In this document: positions 33,624-42,552 of the stretch, one piece after another
Position numbering within the stretch: position 1 is the stretch's first letter
Layout: every line of letters begins with the position of its first letter
Source of the DNA: a bacterium
GTDB taxonomy: Bacteria; Cyanobacteriota; Vampirovibrionia; Obscuribacterales; Obscuribacteraceae
Length of the DNA: 64,000 nt
NCBI GenBank assembly: GCA_016124935.1
Contig: WGMS01000030.1
Location: forward strand, 52,208 to 116,207
Direction: 5' to 3'
The notes under the pieces: generated by a model
Told to the model about the DNA's origin: nothing
What the model saw: the letters and a program-made list of their open reading frames with translations, nothing else
The model's database searches: none
Position numbers and translations under genes: made by a program

Positions 33624-34157
33624 ATGACTGAATTGATCAGGCAAAGACCCGATCTGTGCACTGTCTCTTTAGACATCAACAGATTGGAGAAGCTTTCCAC
33701 AATCGTAATTTCGTGCAATGACCTGGATGGTCTCGTACAGTCGGAGCAACTGGCGAGCTTCGGAGAATTCGCTCTTTTGCAAAGCGACAATCTCGAACAG
33801 ACACTGCGCCATCCAGAAAGCGCAATGATGCAACTGTTGCATACAATGTTGACCATCTGCCAGCGTCCGGCCCGCATTCTTCTCTTTGCCCATAGCGGCT
33901 GTGGAGAAGTCAATGAACAGGCGGACCTCGATGCTTTAAGGCCGCAATCGGATAACGAAAGTCTGCTCACGCCGCTGGAAAACTCTGTTCTATCCAGACT
34001 GAAAAGGCTCGACAGACTGATTCGAGAAGGCTTGCTGCCCGGCGGAGAGAAGACCAGGACCTATGCCTGCCTTTACGAACCCGAGCACGACTGGATCTCT
34101 ATATACGAGCCGGAACTGGAATTGTTCGTTCCACTCTTTGGTCAAACGAACTTATGA
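33624..34157 (+). CDS. Divergent beta-carbonic-anhydrase-like protein
   Basis: 177 aa, no signal peptide. VISCND (Cys31, Asp33) and FAHSGCGEV (His90, Cys93, Gly94) match the zinc ligands of beta-carbonic anhydrases (CxDxR and HxxCG), with a ligand spacing close to that of the family (59 residues from first Cys to His). The dyad Arg is missing: Asp35 stands where CxDxR has Arg. So a zinc site may exist but normal CO2 hydration is doubtful. It is shorter than usual (about 200-220 aa). No neighbour suggests a role; it may be an enzyme of another kind on the same fold. Confidence 0.55.
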   Translation: MTELIRQRPDLCTVSLDINRLEKLSTIVISCNDLDGLVQSEQLASFGEFALLQSDNLEQTLRHPESAMMQLLHTMLTICQRPARILLFAHSGCGEVNEQADLDALRPQSDNESLLTPLENSVLSRLKRLDRLIREGLLPGGEKTRTYACLYEPEHDWISIYEPELELFVPLFGQTNL

Positions 34158-34201
34158 ACAGAAAATAGGTGCCCTTCTACAGATTGATTGATATTCGAAT
34201 C

Positions 34202-34657
34202 TCAGTTGGTTTCGGTTTCAGCTTCTACTTCGCTGCTCTCTTCTCTGGCAGACTTTTTAGAAGACTTCTTGCCGGATTTTTTTGGCTCTTCCTTGACTTC
34301 GATACAAGGCTCGATACCAAGCTGAGTTTCCAGTCTCTCGAGTCTCTCTAACAACTCTTCATACTCGCGACGCGAGACGAATCCGAGGTCTTTAGCAGCG
34401 CTTCTCACTTTTGTGGAAACTTTGCCTTCAATCTCTTCGGATTTCTTGGAGGCTTCTTCTTTGACATTCTTGAGGAAGGACTGGGCATTCTCGGTTTTCA
34501 CCTTACCTTGCTCTTCCAGTTCATCGATGAGGTCGCTGCCGACTTTGACAAGATCTTGCATCGCTTCATTAATAGCGGTTTTTACACGATCGAAATTCGA
34601 AGTAGCACCGACACTGGTCAATACGGCTTTCTTTATAAGGGTTGTGCTCTCGCTCAT
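34202..34657 (-). CDS. Phasin-like (PhaF/PhaI-type) granule-associated protein
   Basis: 151 aa, almost all helical. The N-terminal part KKAVLTSVGA plus long amphipathic helices (residues 20-90) and the leucine-zipper-like segment EYEELLERLERLETQLG (about 100-117) match polyhydroxyalkanoate-granule phasins of the PhaF/PhaI type. The Lys/Ser/Glu-rich tail is like that of DNA- or granule-binding ends. GGAG lies 7 nt upstream of the ATG. No PHA synthase gene is in the window. It could also be a general stress coiled-coil protein. Confidence 0.65.
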   Translation of the reverse strand: MSESTTLIKKAVLTSVGATSNFDRVKTAINEAMQDLVKVGSDLIDELEEQGKVKTENAQSFLKNVKEEASKKSEEIEGKVSTKVRSAAKDLGFVSRREYEELLERLERLETQLGIEPCIEVKEEPKKSGKKSSKKSAREESSEVEAETETN

Positions 34658-34904
34658 TGTATTACTCCGTTTGTTAGCTACAGGTCGTTACCCGACTTAT
34701 ATCCGGGGGTAACTCGCGTGACGGGCTCCGGGATGCAATAAAGATATCAAGACGGCAAGCTTTATTCATCCTTTTCAAAGTAATTTGAAGGTGAATTAAT
34801 AGGGCGAAGATGTTTCCAAGTCGCTGAACTTTTAGTCCAGGCCAAGTAAAATGCTCTTTCATATCTGCCTGTATGACCACGTTGAAAGCACTGGAGGTCG
34901 TCTC

Positions 34905-36707
34905 TTGACAGCATCGAATCCCCGTAAACGCAATGGTATCAACTTCGCCCGAGATCTCAAGCAAAGGTCGACGGCGGTCCTTATCGTCTCTTTACTACTA
35001 GCCGGTCTCTTCGCCCCGCTCTTACCGGCCGAAGCCCAGGCGAACCAATCTACCACTCCCAGACTGGTGGTGATGCTGGTCGCCGACCAGTTCCCCTTCA
35101 GCTATTTGGAACGCTACAAGAGCAGGCTCTCCCAGGGCGGATTCAGATATTTGCAGGAGCACGGCGCCACTTTCACCAATTGCAAGCTCGAGACTGCCAC
35201 CACCCATGCCGCGGTCGGCCACTCTGTTATCGCCACCGGCGCCCATCCATGGAGCACCGGCGTAGTCGGGAACAGCTGGTATTCCCGGGGCAGTAAAGGT
35301 CCCAAAACGCCGACCGAAGACACTTCCGCCAATCTTATCGGAGCAAACGGCACCGCCGGTGGCTTGAAGTATGTAGCAGGAACCACCCTGGGGGATCAAC
35401 TGAAACTTGCCACCAACGGCAGGTCGAAAGTTTTCAGCGCTTCAGTAGATCAATCTTCGAGCCTGCTTCTCGCCGGTCAGCTGGCAACCAACGCCTTCTG
35501 GATGGATCCTAAAACAGGAAACATGGTCAGCTCCTCTAAATACGGCTCCACTCTGCCTGGCTGGGCCAAATCCTTCAACGACCAGCATGTGCCGGACCGT
35601 TACATAGGTAAACCCTGGCAGCGCCTGATGCCCGAGACTCAGTACGGAGCATCCACCAGAGACGAATACGGCAGAGAACGCTCTATGCCCGGCGACGGCA
35701 AGCGCTTCCCCCATATCATCAACCGTGGTGACGGTAGTGACGGCGGCAGCTATTATTCTAATTTCGCCATGACTCCCTTCGCTAATCAGATGATTCTCGA
35801 CTTCGCCAGGAGCATGGTCGAAAAAGAGCGCCTGGGCAGCCACACGGATTCGGATCTGCTGACGCTGGGTCTCACCGCCGGCGAAGGGCTGACCCAACAC
35901 TTCGGTCCTTACAGCCAGGAGACAGAAGATCTGGTTCTGAGAATGGATCGCAGCCTGGAGAGCTTCTTCCAGTTCTTAGATCAGGAAGTCGGTTTGAAGA
36001 ATTGCCTGATTGTATTCACCGCAAGCCACGGCAGCCCTGCCATTCCCGAGTTCCTCGGAGAGCGCGGCTTGACCGCAGGAAGAATCGATCCGAAGGTATT
36101 CACCACATTTTTAGATTCGAAACTGGACAGCCAGATTGGTGAAGAAGACTGGATAGACGCTTTCTACCCACCCAATCTCTATCTCAATTTCGACGCCATG
36201 GACAACCAGAAAGTGAGACAGCCTGACGTCGAAGCGCTGGTTTCTAAGATGGCTCATTCCGTACCGGGCATCGGCGACATCATCACAGCCTGGCAGCTCT
36301 ATACGAATCAGCCGCCCAACGGACCGAAGAATGAAGCGATCAAGAAATCCTATTATTTCGGACGCAGCGGCGAACTCTATGTAATGCCCAAGCCCGGCTT
36401 CGTCTTCACCGACAAATCCGACGGCACCGGATATGGTTCGCCTTACAGCTATGATTCCCATGTTCCCCTTATTCTTTGCGGAGCCGGGATAAAACCGGGC
36501 AAATACGGCACTACCACCTCACCGGCGGATATCAGCGCCACCCTATCAGGTCTGTTGAACATCGAGCTGCCTTCTCTTTGCGAAGGTAGAGCCCTGCACG
36601 AAGCCTTCGCCCAGGTAGCCGGTCCGCCAAGCCCTCGCGTGAAACCCGTGCCAGAGCCGGAACCCACAGTCGGAGCCGACAAGAACGCCAGATCGAAGAG
36701 ACGATAA
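34905..36707 (+). CDS. PafA-like alkaline phosphatase (nucleotide pyrophosphatase/phosphodiesterase superfamily)
   Basis: Exported phosphomonoesterase, 600 aa. A signal peptide (core STAVLIVSLLLAGLFAPLL, cleavage after AEAQA) is followed by VMLVADQFPFSYLERY with the metal-binding Asp and ATTHAAVGHSVIATGAHPWSTG with the catalytic Thr. FTASHGS and YDSHVPLILCGAG supply further metal ligands. The TTG start at 34905 has GGAGG 7 nt upstream; longer frames upstream have no site. It would free phosphate from organic esters outside the cell. polA follows after 21 nt and may be co-transcribed. Confidence 0.88.
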   Translation: MTASNPRKRNGINFARDLKQRSTAVLIVSLLLAGLFAPLLPAEAQANQSTTPRLVVMLVADQFPFSYLERYKSRLSQGGFRYLQEHGATFTNCKLETATTHAAVGHSVIATGAHPWSTGVVGNSWYSRGSKGPKTPTEDTSANLIGANGTAGGLKYVAGTTLGDQLKLATNGRSKVFSASVDQSSSLLLAGQLATNAFWMDPKTGNMVSSSKYGSTLPGWAKSFNDQHVPDRYIGKPWQRLMPETQYGASTRDEYGRERSMPGDGKRFPHIINRGDGSDGGSYYSNFAMTPFANQMILDFARSMVEKERLGSHTDSDLLTLGLTAGEGLTQHFGPYSQETEDLVLRMDRSLESFFQFLDQEVGLKNCLIVFTASHGSPAIPEFLGERGLTAGRIDPKVFTTFLDSKLDSQIGEEDWIDAFYPPNLYLNFDAMDNQKVRQPDVEALVSKMAHSVPGIGDIITAWQLYTNQPPNGPKNEAIKKSYYFGRSGELYVMPKPGFVFTDKSDGTGYGSPYSYDSHVPLILCGAGIKPGKYGTTTSPADISATLSGLLNIELPSLCEGRALHEAFAQVAGPPSPRVKPVPEPEPTVGADKNARSKRR

Positions 36708-36728
36708 AAGACCGAAAGCAAGGGAGAA

Positions 36729-39671
36729 ATGACTATGACAGGAGCGGATTCCGGACTGGAGACACTGATCCTGGTGGATGGAAGCTCGCTGGCTTTTCGT
36801 TCATTCTATGCCCTTTTCACCACAGGTCTGAGGACCAAAACCGGTGTTCCGACCTGGGCGGTGATGGGCTTCTTCAACTCACTCTTCGATTTGATAGATC
36901 GACAGTCACCCCATATGATGGCAGTCTGTTTCGATACCAAAGCCAAGACATTTCGTCATGAAAGCTATGATCTCTACAAAGCGAATCGCGACGAGATGCC
37001 AGACGAGCTGGCCGAGCAATGGCCCCTGATCAAAGAAGGGGTAAAAGTTCTCGATATTCCTCTGCTCGAACTGGATGGCTACGAAGCCGACGACATCATA
37101 GGAACGGTCGCCATGCAGGCAGCCAGGGAGAACCGCCGGGTAGTAATTCTAACCGGCGATCAGGATATCTTCCAGCTCGTGAACAAGACCGATGATTTGA
37201 TCAATGTCCTGATGCCGACCAAAGAGGGTCTTAAAAACTTTGGACGCGATGAAATTTTTGAGAAGCTCGGAGTCTGGCCAGAACAGATTATCGATTACAA
37301 AGCGCTCTGCGGAGACAAGTCCGACAACATACCGGGCATAAGAGGAATCGGTCCCAAGACCGCCTCCAAGCTGCTATCCGACTTCAATACCTTAGACGGC
37401 ATCTACGAAAATCTCGACGCGATAAAATCCAAATCCCAGAGAACAAAACTGGAAGAAGGCAAAGAAGACGCCTATCTAAGTCAGAGACTGGCCACCATCA
37501 GCCTCGATGTCCCGGTGCCCTTCAACTTTTATGATTGCAAGCTGAGCCTGCCCGATGTCGATCAGGTAGGCAGCTTTTTTAAGAGTCTCCAGTTCAAATC
37601 GCTGGTGGCAAGACTGCCCCGGGCAGTGGCATCATTTGCCAGGGAAGAGAACAACAAAGAAGAGCTGGTCGGAAAAATCGCCGAGCAACTGGGTGGTATC
37701 AAAGTCGACCCCCTGGCGAGAGACGGCTCTAGAAACGGCAATGGCAATGAGACCGCAACCTCCATCTCGGTCGAGACGGAAGAGACAACCCCGACAGAGC
37801 CCTTCTTCGCCTCGGCTCCCGAGACAAAAATAATCCAGACTGAAGGAGAGCTTAACGACCTTATCGCCGAGCTTTCGAACAGCGGCGTCATATCCATCGA
37901 TCTGGAAACCGATGGCATAAACTCGCTCGATACCAGTATCGTCGGCTGGGCTTTCGCCTGGGGAGAAGGCTATAGACTAGGCGAGAACAAACGCATAGAA
38001 ATAGCCCCGGGCAAGGAAAAAGAGATCAAGACCGCTTATATTCCGGTCATGCACCAGATAATTTCGACGCTCAAACAACTCGATGCCGACTATGTAGTTA
38101 AGGAGCTGAAGCCGCTTCTAGAAAATCGAGAAATCGGCAAAGTGGCTCAGAACGGTAAGTTCGAGAAGAATGTCCTCTCTCTTTATGGCATCGATCTCGA
38201 GCCTATTGTTTTTGATCCGATGCTGGCAAGTTATATCGTGAACCCTGACGATAAGCACGGCTTGAAAGACCAATCCGATCGCATCCTCAACTATTCGATG
38301 GTGCGCATCACCGAAATAATCGGCAAAGGTCGCAAACAGATAACAATGGATCAAGCGCCGATAGAAACCGTCGCACCCTATGCCGGCGACGACGCCCGGG
38401 TGGCTCTTGCCCTGGCTTCCCACTATCTACCCATCCTCGATGACGACAGAGCATCTCTGCTTTATGATATGGAATTGCCGGTAGAGGCCACGCTTGCCAC
38501 CATGGAGCAGAATGGTGTCAAACTCGACACCGAGTATCTAAAAGATTTTTCTGTGGAACTCTCCAAAAACATCGCCGAGATAGAAGAGAAAATCTTTGCG
38601 ATAGCGGGCTACACGTTTAATATAAATTCGACTCAACAACTACAAAAAGTTCTTTTCGAAGAGATAGGGCTCGACACCAAGTCAAAAACAAAAACGGGTT
38701 TCTCCACCGATGCCAGTGTTTTAGAAGCCCTCAAAGACGATCATGCCATCATTCCTCTTTTGATAGACTATCGTCAGCTGACAAAACTACGCTCCACCTA
38801 TGTAGATGCCCTGCCCAAAGAGGTCTCCAGGCGAGACGGCAGACTGCACGGCGAGTTCAATCAGACCGTCGCCTCCACAGGCAGGCTATCGAGCTCCAAT
38901 CCCAATTTGCAGAACATTCCGATTCGCACGGAAGTCGGAAGACGTATTCGCAAAGCCTTTATTCCGGCTGACGAAAGTTCCTCTCTTCTAGCCGCAGACT
39001 ATTCCCAGATAGAGCTGCGCATGCTGGCCCATATGTCCGGCGACGAACTTTTGATAGACGCCTTCAAACAGGACCAGGACATCCACGCCAGAACCGCCAT
39101 GGAGATCTTCGACATCCCTTTGGAAGAGGTAGACTCGGACAAACGCCGGGTCGGTAAAACCCTCAATTTCGCCCTGGTTTATCAACAGGGAGCCTTTGCC
39201 ACCGCCCAGGACCTGAATGTCTCCACAAAGGAAGCCCAGGCTTTCATAGACAAATATTTCAGTCGTTATCCGAAGGTGAAAGCATTTCTCACCGGCACCA
39301 TAGACGATGCAAAGAAGAACAATTATGTAACGACCCTCTGGGGTCGCCGCCGATATTTCCGCAATCTCCACGACAAAAACGCCAATGTCAGACGGGCTGA
39401 CGAAAGGGCTGCCTGCAACGCCCCGATTCAGGGTAGTGCCGCAGATCTAATTAAGCTTGCCATGATCGAACTCGATAAAAAGCTCAAAGCCTCTGGCTTG
39501 AAAGCGCGCCTGATTTTGCAGGTGCACGATGAACTGGTGCTCGATGTCCCGGACTCCGAGCTGGAAGCCACCCAGAAACTGGTTCTGGATGCGATGGAGA
39601 TGGGACAACCGCTATCAGTACCGCTCAAGGTGGACATCGGCACCGGCAAGAACTGGATGCAGGTGAAATAG
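36729..39671 (+). CDS. polA: DNA polymerase I
   Basis: 980 aa with all three domains. The 5'-3' exonuclease (about 10-300) has LVDGSSLAFRSFYAL, DGYEADDIIGT and GDKSDNIPGIRGIGPKTA. A 3'-5' exonuclease (about 375-575) shows SIDLETDG with the catalytic Asp and Glu. The polymerase domain has motif A DYSQIELRMLAHMSGDE and motif C QVHDELVLDVP. In the O-helix (RRVGKTLNFALVYQQG) the usual NFGxxYG reads NFALVYQ, so the Gly after Tyr is lost. The start is ATG at 36729 or 36735; GGGAG 8 nt before the second favours it. Confidence 0.96.
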   Translation: MTMTGADSGLETLILVDGSSLAFRSFYALFTTGLRTKTGVPTWAVMGFFNSLFDLIDRQSPHMMAVCFDTKAKTFRHESYDLYKANRDEMPDELAEQWPLIKEGVKVLDIPLLELDGYEADDIIGTVAMQAARENRRVVILTGDQDIFQLVNKTDDLINVLMPTKEGLKNFGRDEIFEKLGVWPEQIIDYKALCGDKSDNIPGIRGIGPKTASKLLSDFNTLDGIYENLDAIKSKSQRTKLEEGKEDAYLSQRLATISLDVPVPFNFYDCKLSLPDVDQVGSFFKSLQFKSLVARLPRAVASFAREENNKEELVGKIAEQLGGIKVDPLARDGSRNGNGNETATSISVETEETTPTEPFFASAPETKIIQTEGELNDLIAELSNSGVISIDLETDGINSLDTSIVGWAFAWGEGYRLGENKRIEIAPGKEKEIKTAYIPVMHQIISTLKQLDADYVVKELKPLLENREIGKVAQNGKFEKNVLSLYGIDLEPIVFDPMLASYIVNPDDKHGLKDQSDRILNYSMVRITEIIGKGRKQITMDQAPIETVAPYAGDDARVALALASHYLPILDDDRASLLYDMELPVEATLATMEQNGVKLDTEYLKDFSVELSKNIAEIEEKIFAIAGYTFNINSTQQLQKVLFEEIGLDTKSKTKTGFSTDASVLEALKDDHAIIPLLIDYRQLTKLRSTYVDALPKEVSRRDGRLHGEFNQTVASTGRLSSSNPNLQNIPIRTEVGRRIRKAFIPADESSSLLAADYSQIELRMLAHMSGDELLIDAFKQDQDIHARTAMEIFDIPLEEVDSDKRRVGKTLNFALVYQQGAFATAQDLNVSTKEAQAFIDKYFSRYPKVKAFLTGTIDDAKKNNYVTTLWGRRRYFRNLHDKNANVRRADERAACNAPIQGSAADLIKLAMIELDKKLKASGLKARLILQVHDELVLDVPDSELEATQKLVLDAMEMGQPLSVPLKVDIGTGKNWMQVK

Positions 39672-39686
39672 TTTACCTCTGCGTTT

Positions 39687-41072
39687 TTACTCTGCTTTGC
39701 GTAGACGACTGTTTTTGTATCCGTATAATCCGTAGATAATCAGCCCTACCGGACAGGTTATGGCATAGGTTCGCAAAACAAGCTCGTCGAGGTGACAGGC
39801 CAGTATGATGCAGCCCAGAGCGCCTATGATTGGCAGTATGGGATTGAGTAATTTGAGCTTCACTGCCCCTATACAGACAAAGACAAAAGCGACGAGAGTA
39901 CCCAGCACCATCATGTCGGCGATTTTACTGAAATCCATAAAGCCTGCGATGGCCGCCACAAGGACGCCATTCAACAAAATGCCGAATGTCGGATTGCCTT
40001 TACTAGATTTGGCAAATATCTTTGGAAGAAGCCCATCTTCCGCCATGTTTCTGAAGATTCTCGGTCCGCCCATGCATAGAACAAGAAGAACATTGAATAT
40101 ACCTAGCACCGCACCGATAGCGATGAACTGAGCCGTCCAGGTCTCACCGACACTGACCAGAAGCTTAGCCAGAGGTGCGGCCGCTTCACTGCCCACAAAA
40201 AGTGGATTGGGCGTCCCATTTATAAAGCAAGGCGCCAGCCCCGTGGCCACTGCCATGACCGCCACATAAAGAAGTGCCACCACTCCAACGGTGAGATAGG
40301 TCCCTATTCTAGTATCTTTTTGACTTTTGGATTCCCGGGCAAAAGTATAGAGCGCGTCGAAGCCGACATAGGGAAATACAGCCACCGCAGCCCCTTTCAA
40401 AACGCCATCCCAGCCCATCGGCATGAACGGAGTCCAGTTTGCCGAGTTGATATGGGCGATGCCAAAGCCTAGAAAAACTACGAGCAAAACCATCTTCAGT
40501 ATGACAAGCATGAAGTTGAGCTTTGCCGATTTACTCACCCCGCCGAAAATCAAAATGGCGGTAATTAAAGAAACCACGCCGATGGCGACCACATTGACCC
40601 CGAAATGGTAAACCCCCGCCGCATCTGTTTTAGGACCCATCAACTCCGGTGGCAGATTCAGACCCACCGCCGTATCGAGATAGACACTCCAGGCGATGGC
40701 CACCGCCGAGGCACCAAAACTGTATTCCATAAAAAGGCCGAAAGCGACTATCCACGCCACCAGCTCTCCCATGGAGTGATAGACATAGCTATAAGCCGAT
40801 ACCCCCTGGGGCATCCGGCAGGAGAACTTCTCATAACAGATAGCCACTATCAAAATGACAAGCCCGGTGATCAAGAAGGAGAGCACTCCGCCGGGTCCGG
40901 CTTTGCCTGCAATTATCCCGGGCATGGCGAAAATACCGGCACCAATGGTGGCACCAATTCCGAGACCGGTGAGCATCAACCAGCCCAGATGCCTGGGGGT
41001 ATCATCCCCGTCTGTGTTCTGAACCGCGGGTACACATCTGAATAACTCGGTAACTATAGAGCCGCTCGACAT
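39687..41072 (-). CDS. APC-family amino acid permease
   Basis: 461-aa inner-membrane transporter, about 12-13 helices. GATIGAGIFAMPG is the TM1 substrate-binding motif, and the build resembles cationic amino acid transporters (CAT): helices continue with SFLITGLVILIVAICYEKFS and GVSAYSYVYHSMGELVAW. VGFDALYTFARESK is the typical TM6/loop motif. The start is ATG 41072 with AGAGG 6 nt upstream; the open frame extends to 41177 without a site. It converges with polA (15 nt). The substrate is unknown. Confidence 0.88.
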   Translation of the reverse strand: MSSGSIVTELFRCVPAVQNTDGDDTPRHLGWLMLTGLGIGATIGAGIFAMPGIIAGKAGPGGVLSFLITGLVILIVAICYEKFSCRMPQGVSAYSYVYHSMGELVAWIVAFGLFMEYSFGASAVAIAWSVYLDTAVGLNLPPELMGPKTDAAGVYHFGVNVVAIGVVSLITAILIFGGVSKSAKLNFMLVILKMVLLVVFLGFGIAHINSANWTPFMPMGWDGVLKGAAVAVFPYVGFDALYTFARESKSQKDTRIGTYLTVGVVALLYVAVMAVATGLAPCFINGTPNPLFVGSEAAAPLAKLLVSVGETWTAQFIAIGAVLGIFNVLLVLCMGGPRIFRNMAEDGLLPKIFAKSSKGNPTFGILLNGVLVAAIAGFMDFSKIADMMVLGTLVAFVFVCIGAVKLKLLNPILPIIGALGCIILACHLDELVLRTYAITCPVGLIIYGLYGYKNSRLRKAE

Positions 41073-41213
41073 GGTCATCCTCTGAAGACTTGAAAAGAAC
41101 CTGGTAAATCCAAAGTCTCGGCAAACCGAAAACAAACCTTGCGCATTCGGCTGTGCGCGAAAACCACATGCTAGCATAGCGGCTTGATTAATAAGTTATA
41201 TGAGGTCTTTCCC

Positions 41214-42458
41214 ATGAAGATAGAAAAGGCTGCTGTGATAGGCGCAGGTGCTATGGGTAGCGGGATTGCCCAGGTTCTGAGCCAGGCAGGGATTCAAGTA
41301 GTTCTCAAGGATGTAAAGGACGAGTTCGTCGAGCGCGGCCTGGCAAACATCAAGAGGATGTATGACTCCAGGGTAAAACGGGAGGCCCTCACCGCCGATG
41401 AAGCCGAGCGCCTTTTCAAGAACATCAAAGGCACCACCAGCTTCGAGGACATCGGGTCGCCTGACATCGTCATCGAAGCCGCCCTGGAAGAGATAGAAGT
41501 AAAACTGGAGATTTTCAAAGAGCTGGATAAGATCTGTCCTTCGCATACTCTGCTGGCTACCAACACCTCAGCTCTTTCGGTCTCAGAAATTGCCGGCGCC
41601 ACGAAAAGAGCGGGCAAAGTACTGGGCATGCACTTCTTCAACCCCGCCCAGACCATGCCTCTGGTGGAAGTCATCCCCGGGGTGGAGACGGCAAAAGAGA
41701 CCATCGATACAGCCATGGCTCTAGTCAAAGAGCTGGGCAAAGAGCCGGTTCATGTGGAAGAATGCCCGGGCTTCCTGGTAAATCGTGTGCTCTTCCCTTA
41801 CATGAACGAAGCCCTCTGGGCCCTGCAAGAGAAAAAAGCCGGTCCTGCCGAAATCGACGCCAAAGTGGTCGAATTCGGCATGCCCATGGGACCGCTCGCT
41901 CTTTTCGATATGACCGGCATCGATATCTGCGCCCATGTGGTCAACTTCCTGTACGAAGAATATGGTCCTCGGTTCGAGCCCTCGCCGCTGCTCAAGGTGA
42001 TGGTCGAAGAAGGCTTCCTCGGTCAAAAATCCGGTGCCGGCTTCTTTGTCCATGACAAAGCCAATCCGGTTAAAAAAGGAGAGGCAAAACCGGTGAATCC
42101 CGAACTGGACAGACTGATTGAAAAAGCAAATAAACTGGCCGAGCCCGGAAAAGCCAAAAGAGACTTTGAAGCAGAAAGGGTGATTCTGCCCATGTTCAAC
42201 GAAGCGGTCTATGCCCTTCAAGAAGGGGTGGTCAAAGCCTGCGATGTAGATGTGGCCATGAAATACGGCTGCGGCTTGAAGCGCGGTCTGTTGAGCCTTG
42301 CTTCCGATAAAGGCCTCTCCGACTGCCTCGCTCGACTGGAGAGCTACCATGGTAATCTAGGCGAGAGATTCCGTCCTGCCTGGCTCATGAAAAAACTGGT
42401 CAGAGCAGGCGCCAGGGACTTTTCAACCTCTAAAAAAGAAACCGTTTGCGTAAACTAA
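41214..42458 (+). CDS. 3-hydroxyacyl-CoA (3-hydroxybutyryl-CoA) dehydrogenase with a duplicated C-terminal domain
   Basis: Oxidises 3-hydroxyacyl-CoA with NAD in beta-oxidation or butanoate metabolism. The Rossmann start AAVIGAGAMGSGIAQVLSQAG (read as AVIGAGAMGSG), the NTSALSVSEIA motif and GMHFFNPAQTMPLVEVI with the catalytic His are present, then VEECPGFLVNRVLFPYMNEA. After the first C-terminal domain (about 190-285) a second copy follows (about 315-405), giving 414 aa against about 285 for the simple enzyme. The ATG at 41214 has GAGG 8 nt upstream. It is monocistronic and closed by a terminator. Confidence 0.92.
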   Translation: MKIEKAAVIGAGAMGSGIAQVLSQAGIQVVLKDVKDEFVERGLANIKRMYDSRVKREALTADEAERLFKNIKGTTSFEDIGSPDIVIEAALEEIEVKLEIFKELDKICPSHTLLATNTSALSVSEIAGATKRAGKVLGMHFFNPAQTMPLVEVIPGVETAKETIDTAMALVKELGKEPVHVEECPGFLVNRVLFPYMNEALWALQEKKAGPAEIDAKVVEFGMPMGPLALFDMTGIDICAHVVNFLYEEYGPRFEPSPLLKVMVEEGFLGQKSGAGFFVHDKANPVKKGEAKPVNPELDRLIEKANKLAEPGKAKRDFEAERVILPMFNEAVYALQEGVVKACDVDVAMKYGCGLKRGLLSLASDKGLSDCLARLESYHGNLGERFRPAWLMKKLVRAGARDFSTSKKETVCVN

Positions 42459-42470
42459 ACCGACCACCTG

Positions 42471-42536
42471 GGACCCCGCGTTTTTAGATTTAATTCGAAA
42501 ATGAATTGCAAAAGACGATTCGGGGTCCTCTTTTTT
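42471..42536 (+). terminator. Terminator after the hydroxyacyl-CoA dehydrogenase gene
   Basis: GGACCCCG (42471-42478) pairs with CGGGGTCC (42521-42528) around a 42-nt interior that contains a smaller ATTC/GAAT hairpin. It is followed by TCTTTTTT. The long loop is unusual, but the T-run supports termination. Confidence 0.7.
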
Positions 42537-42552
42537 GGTGTAAATAGTAAGT

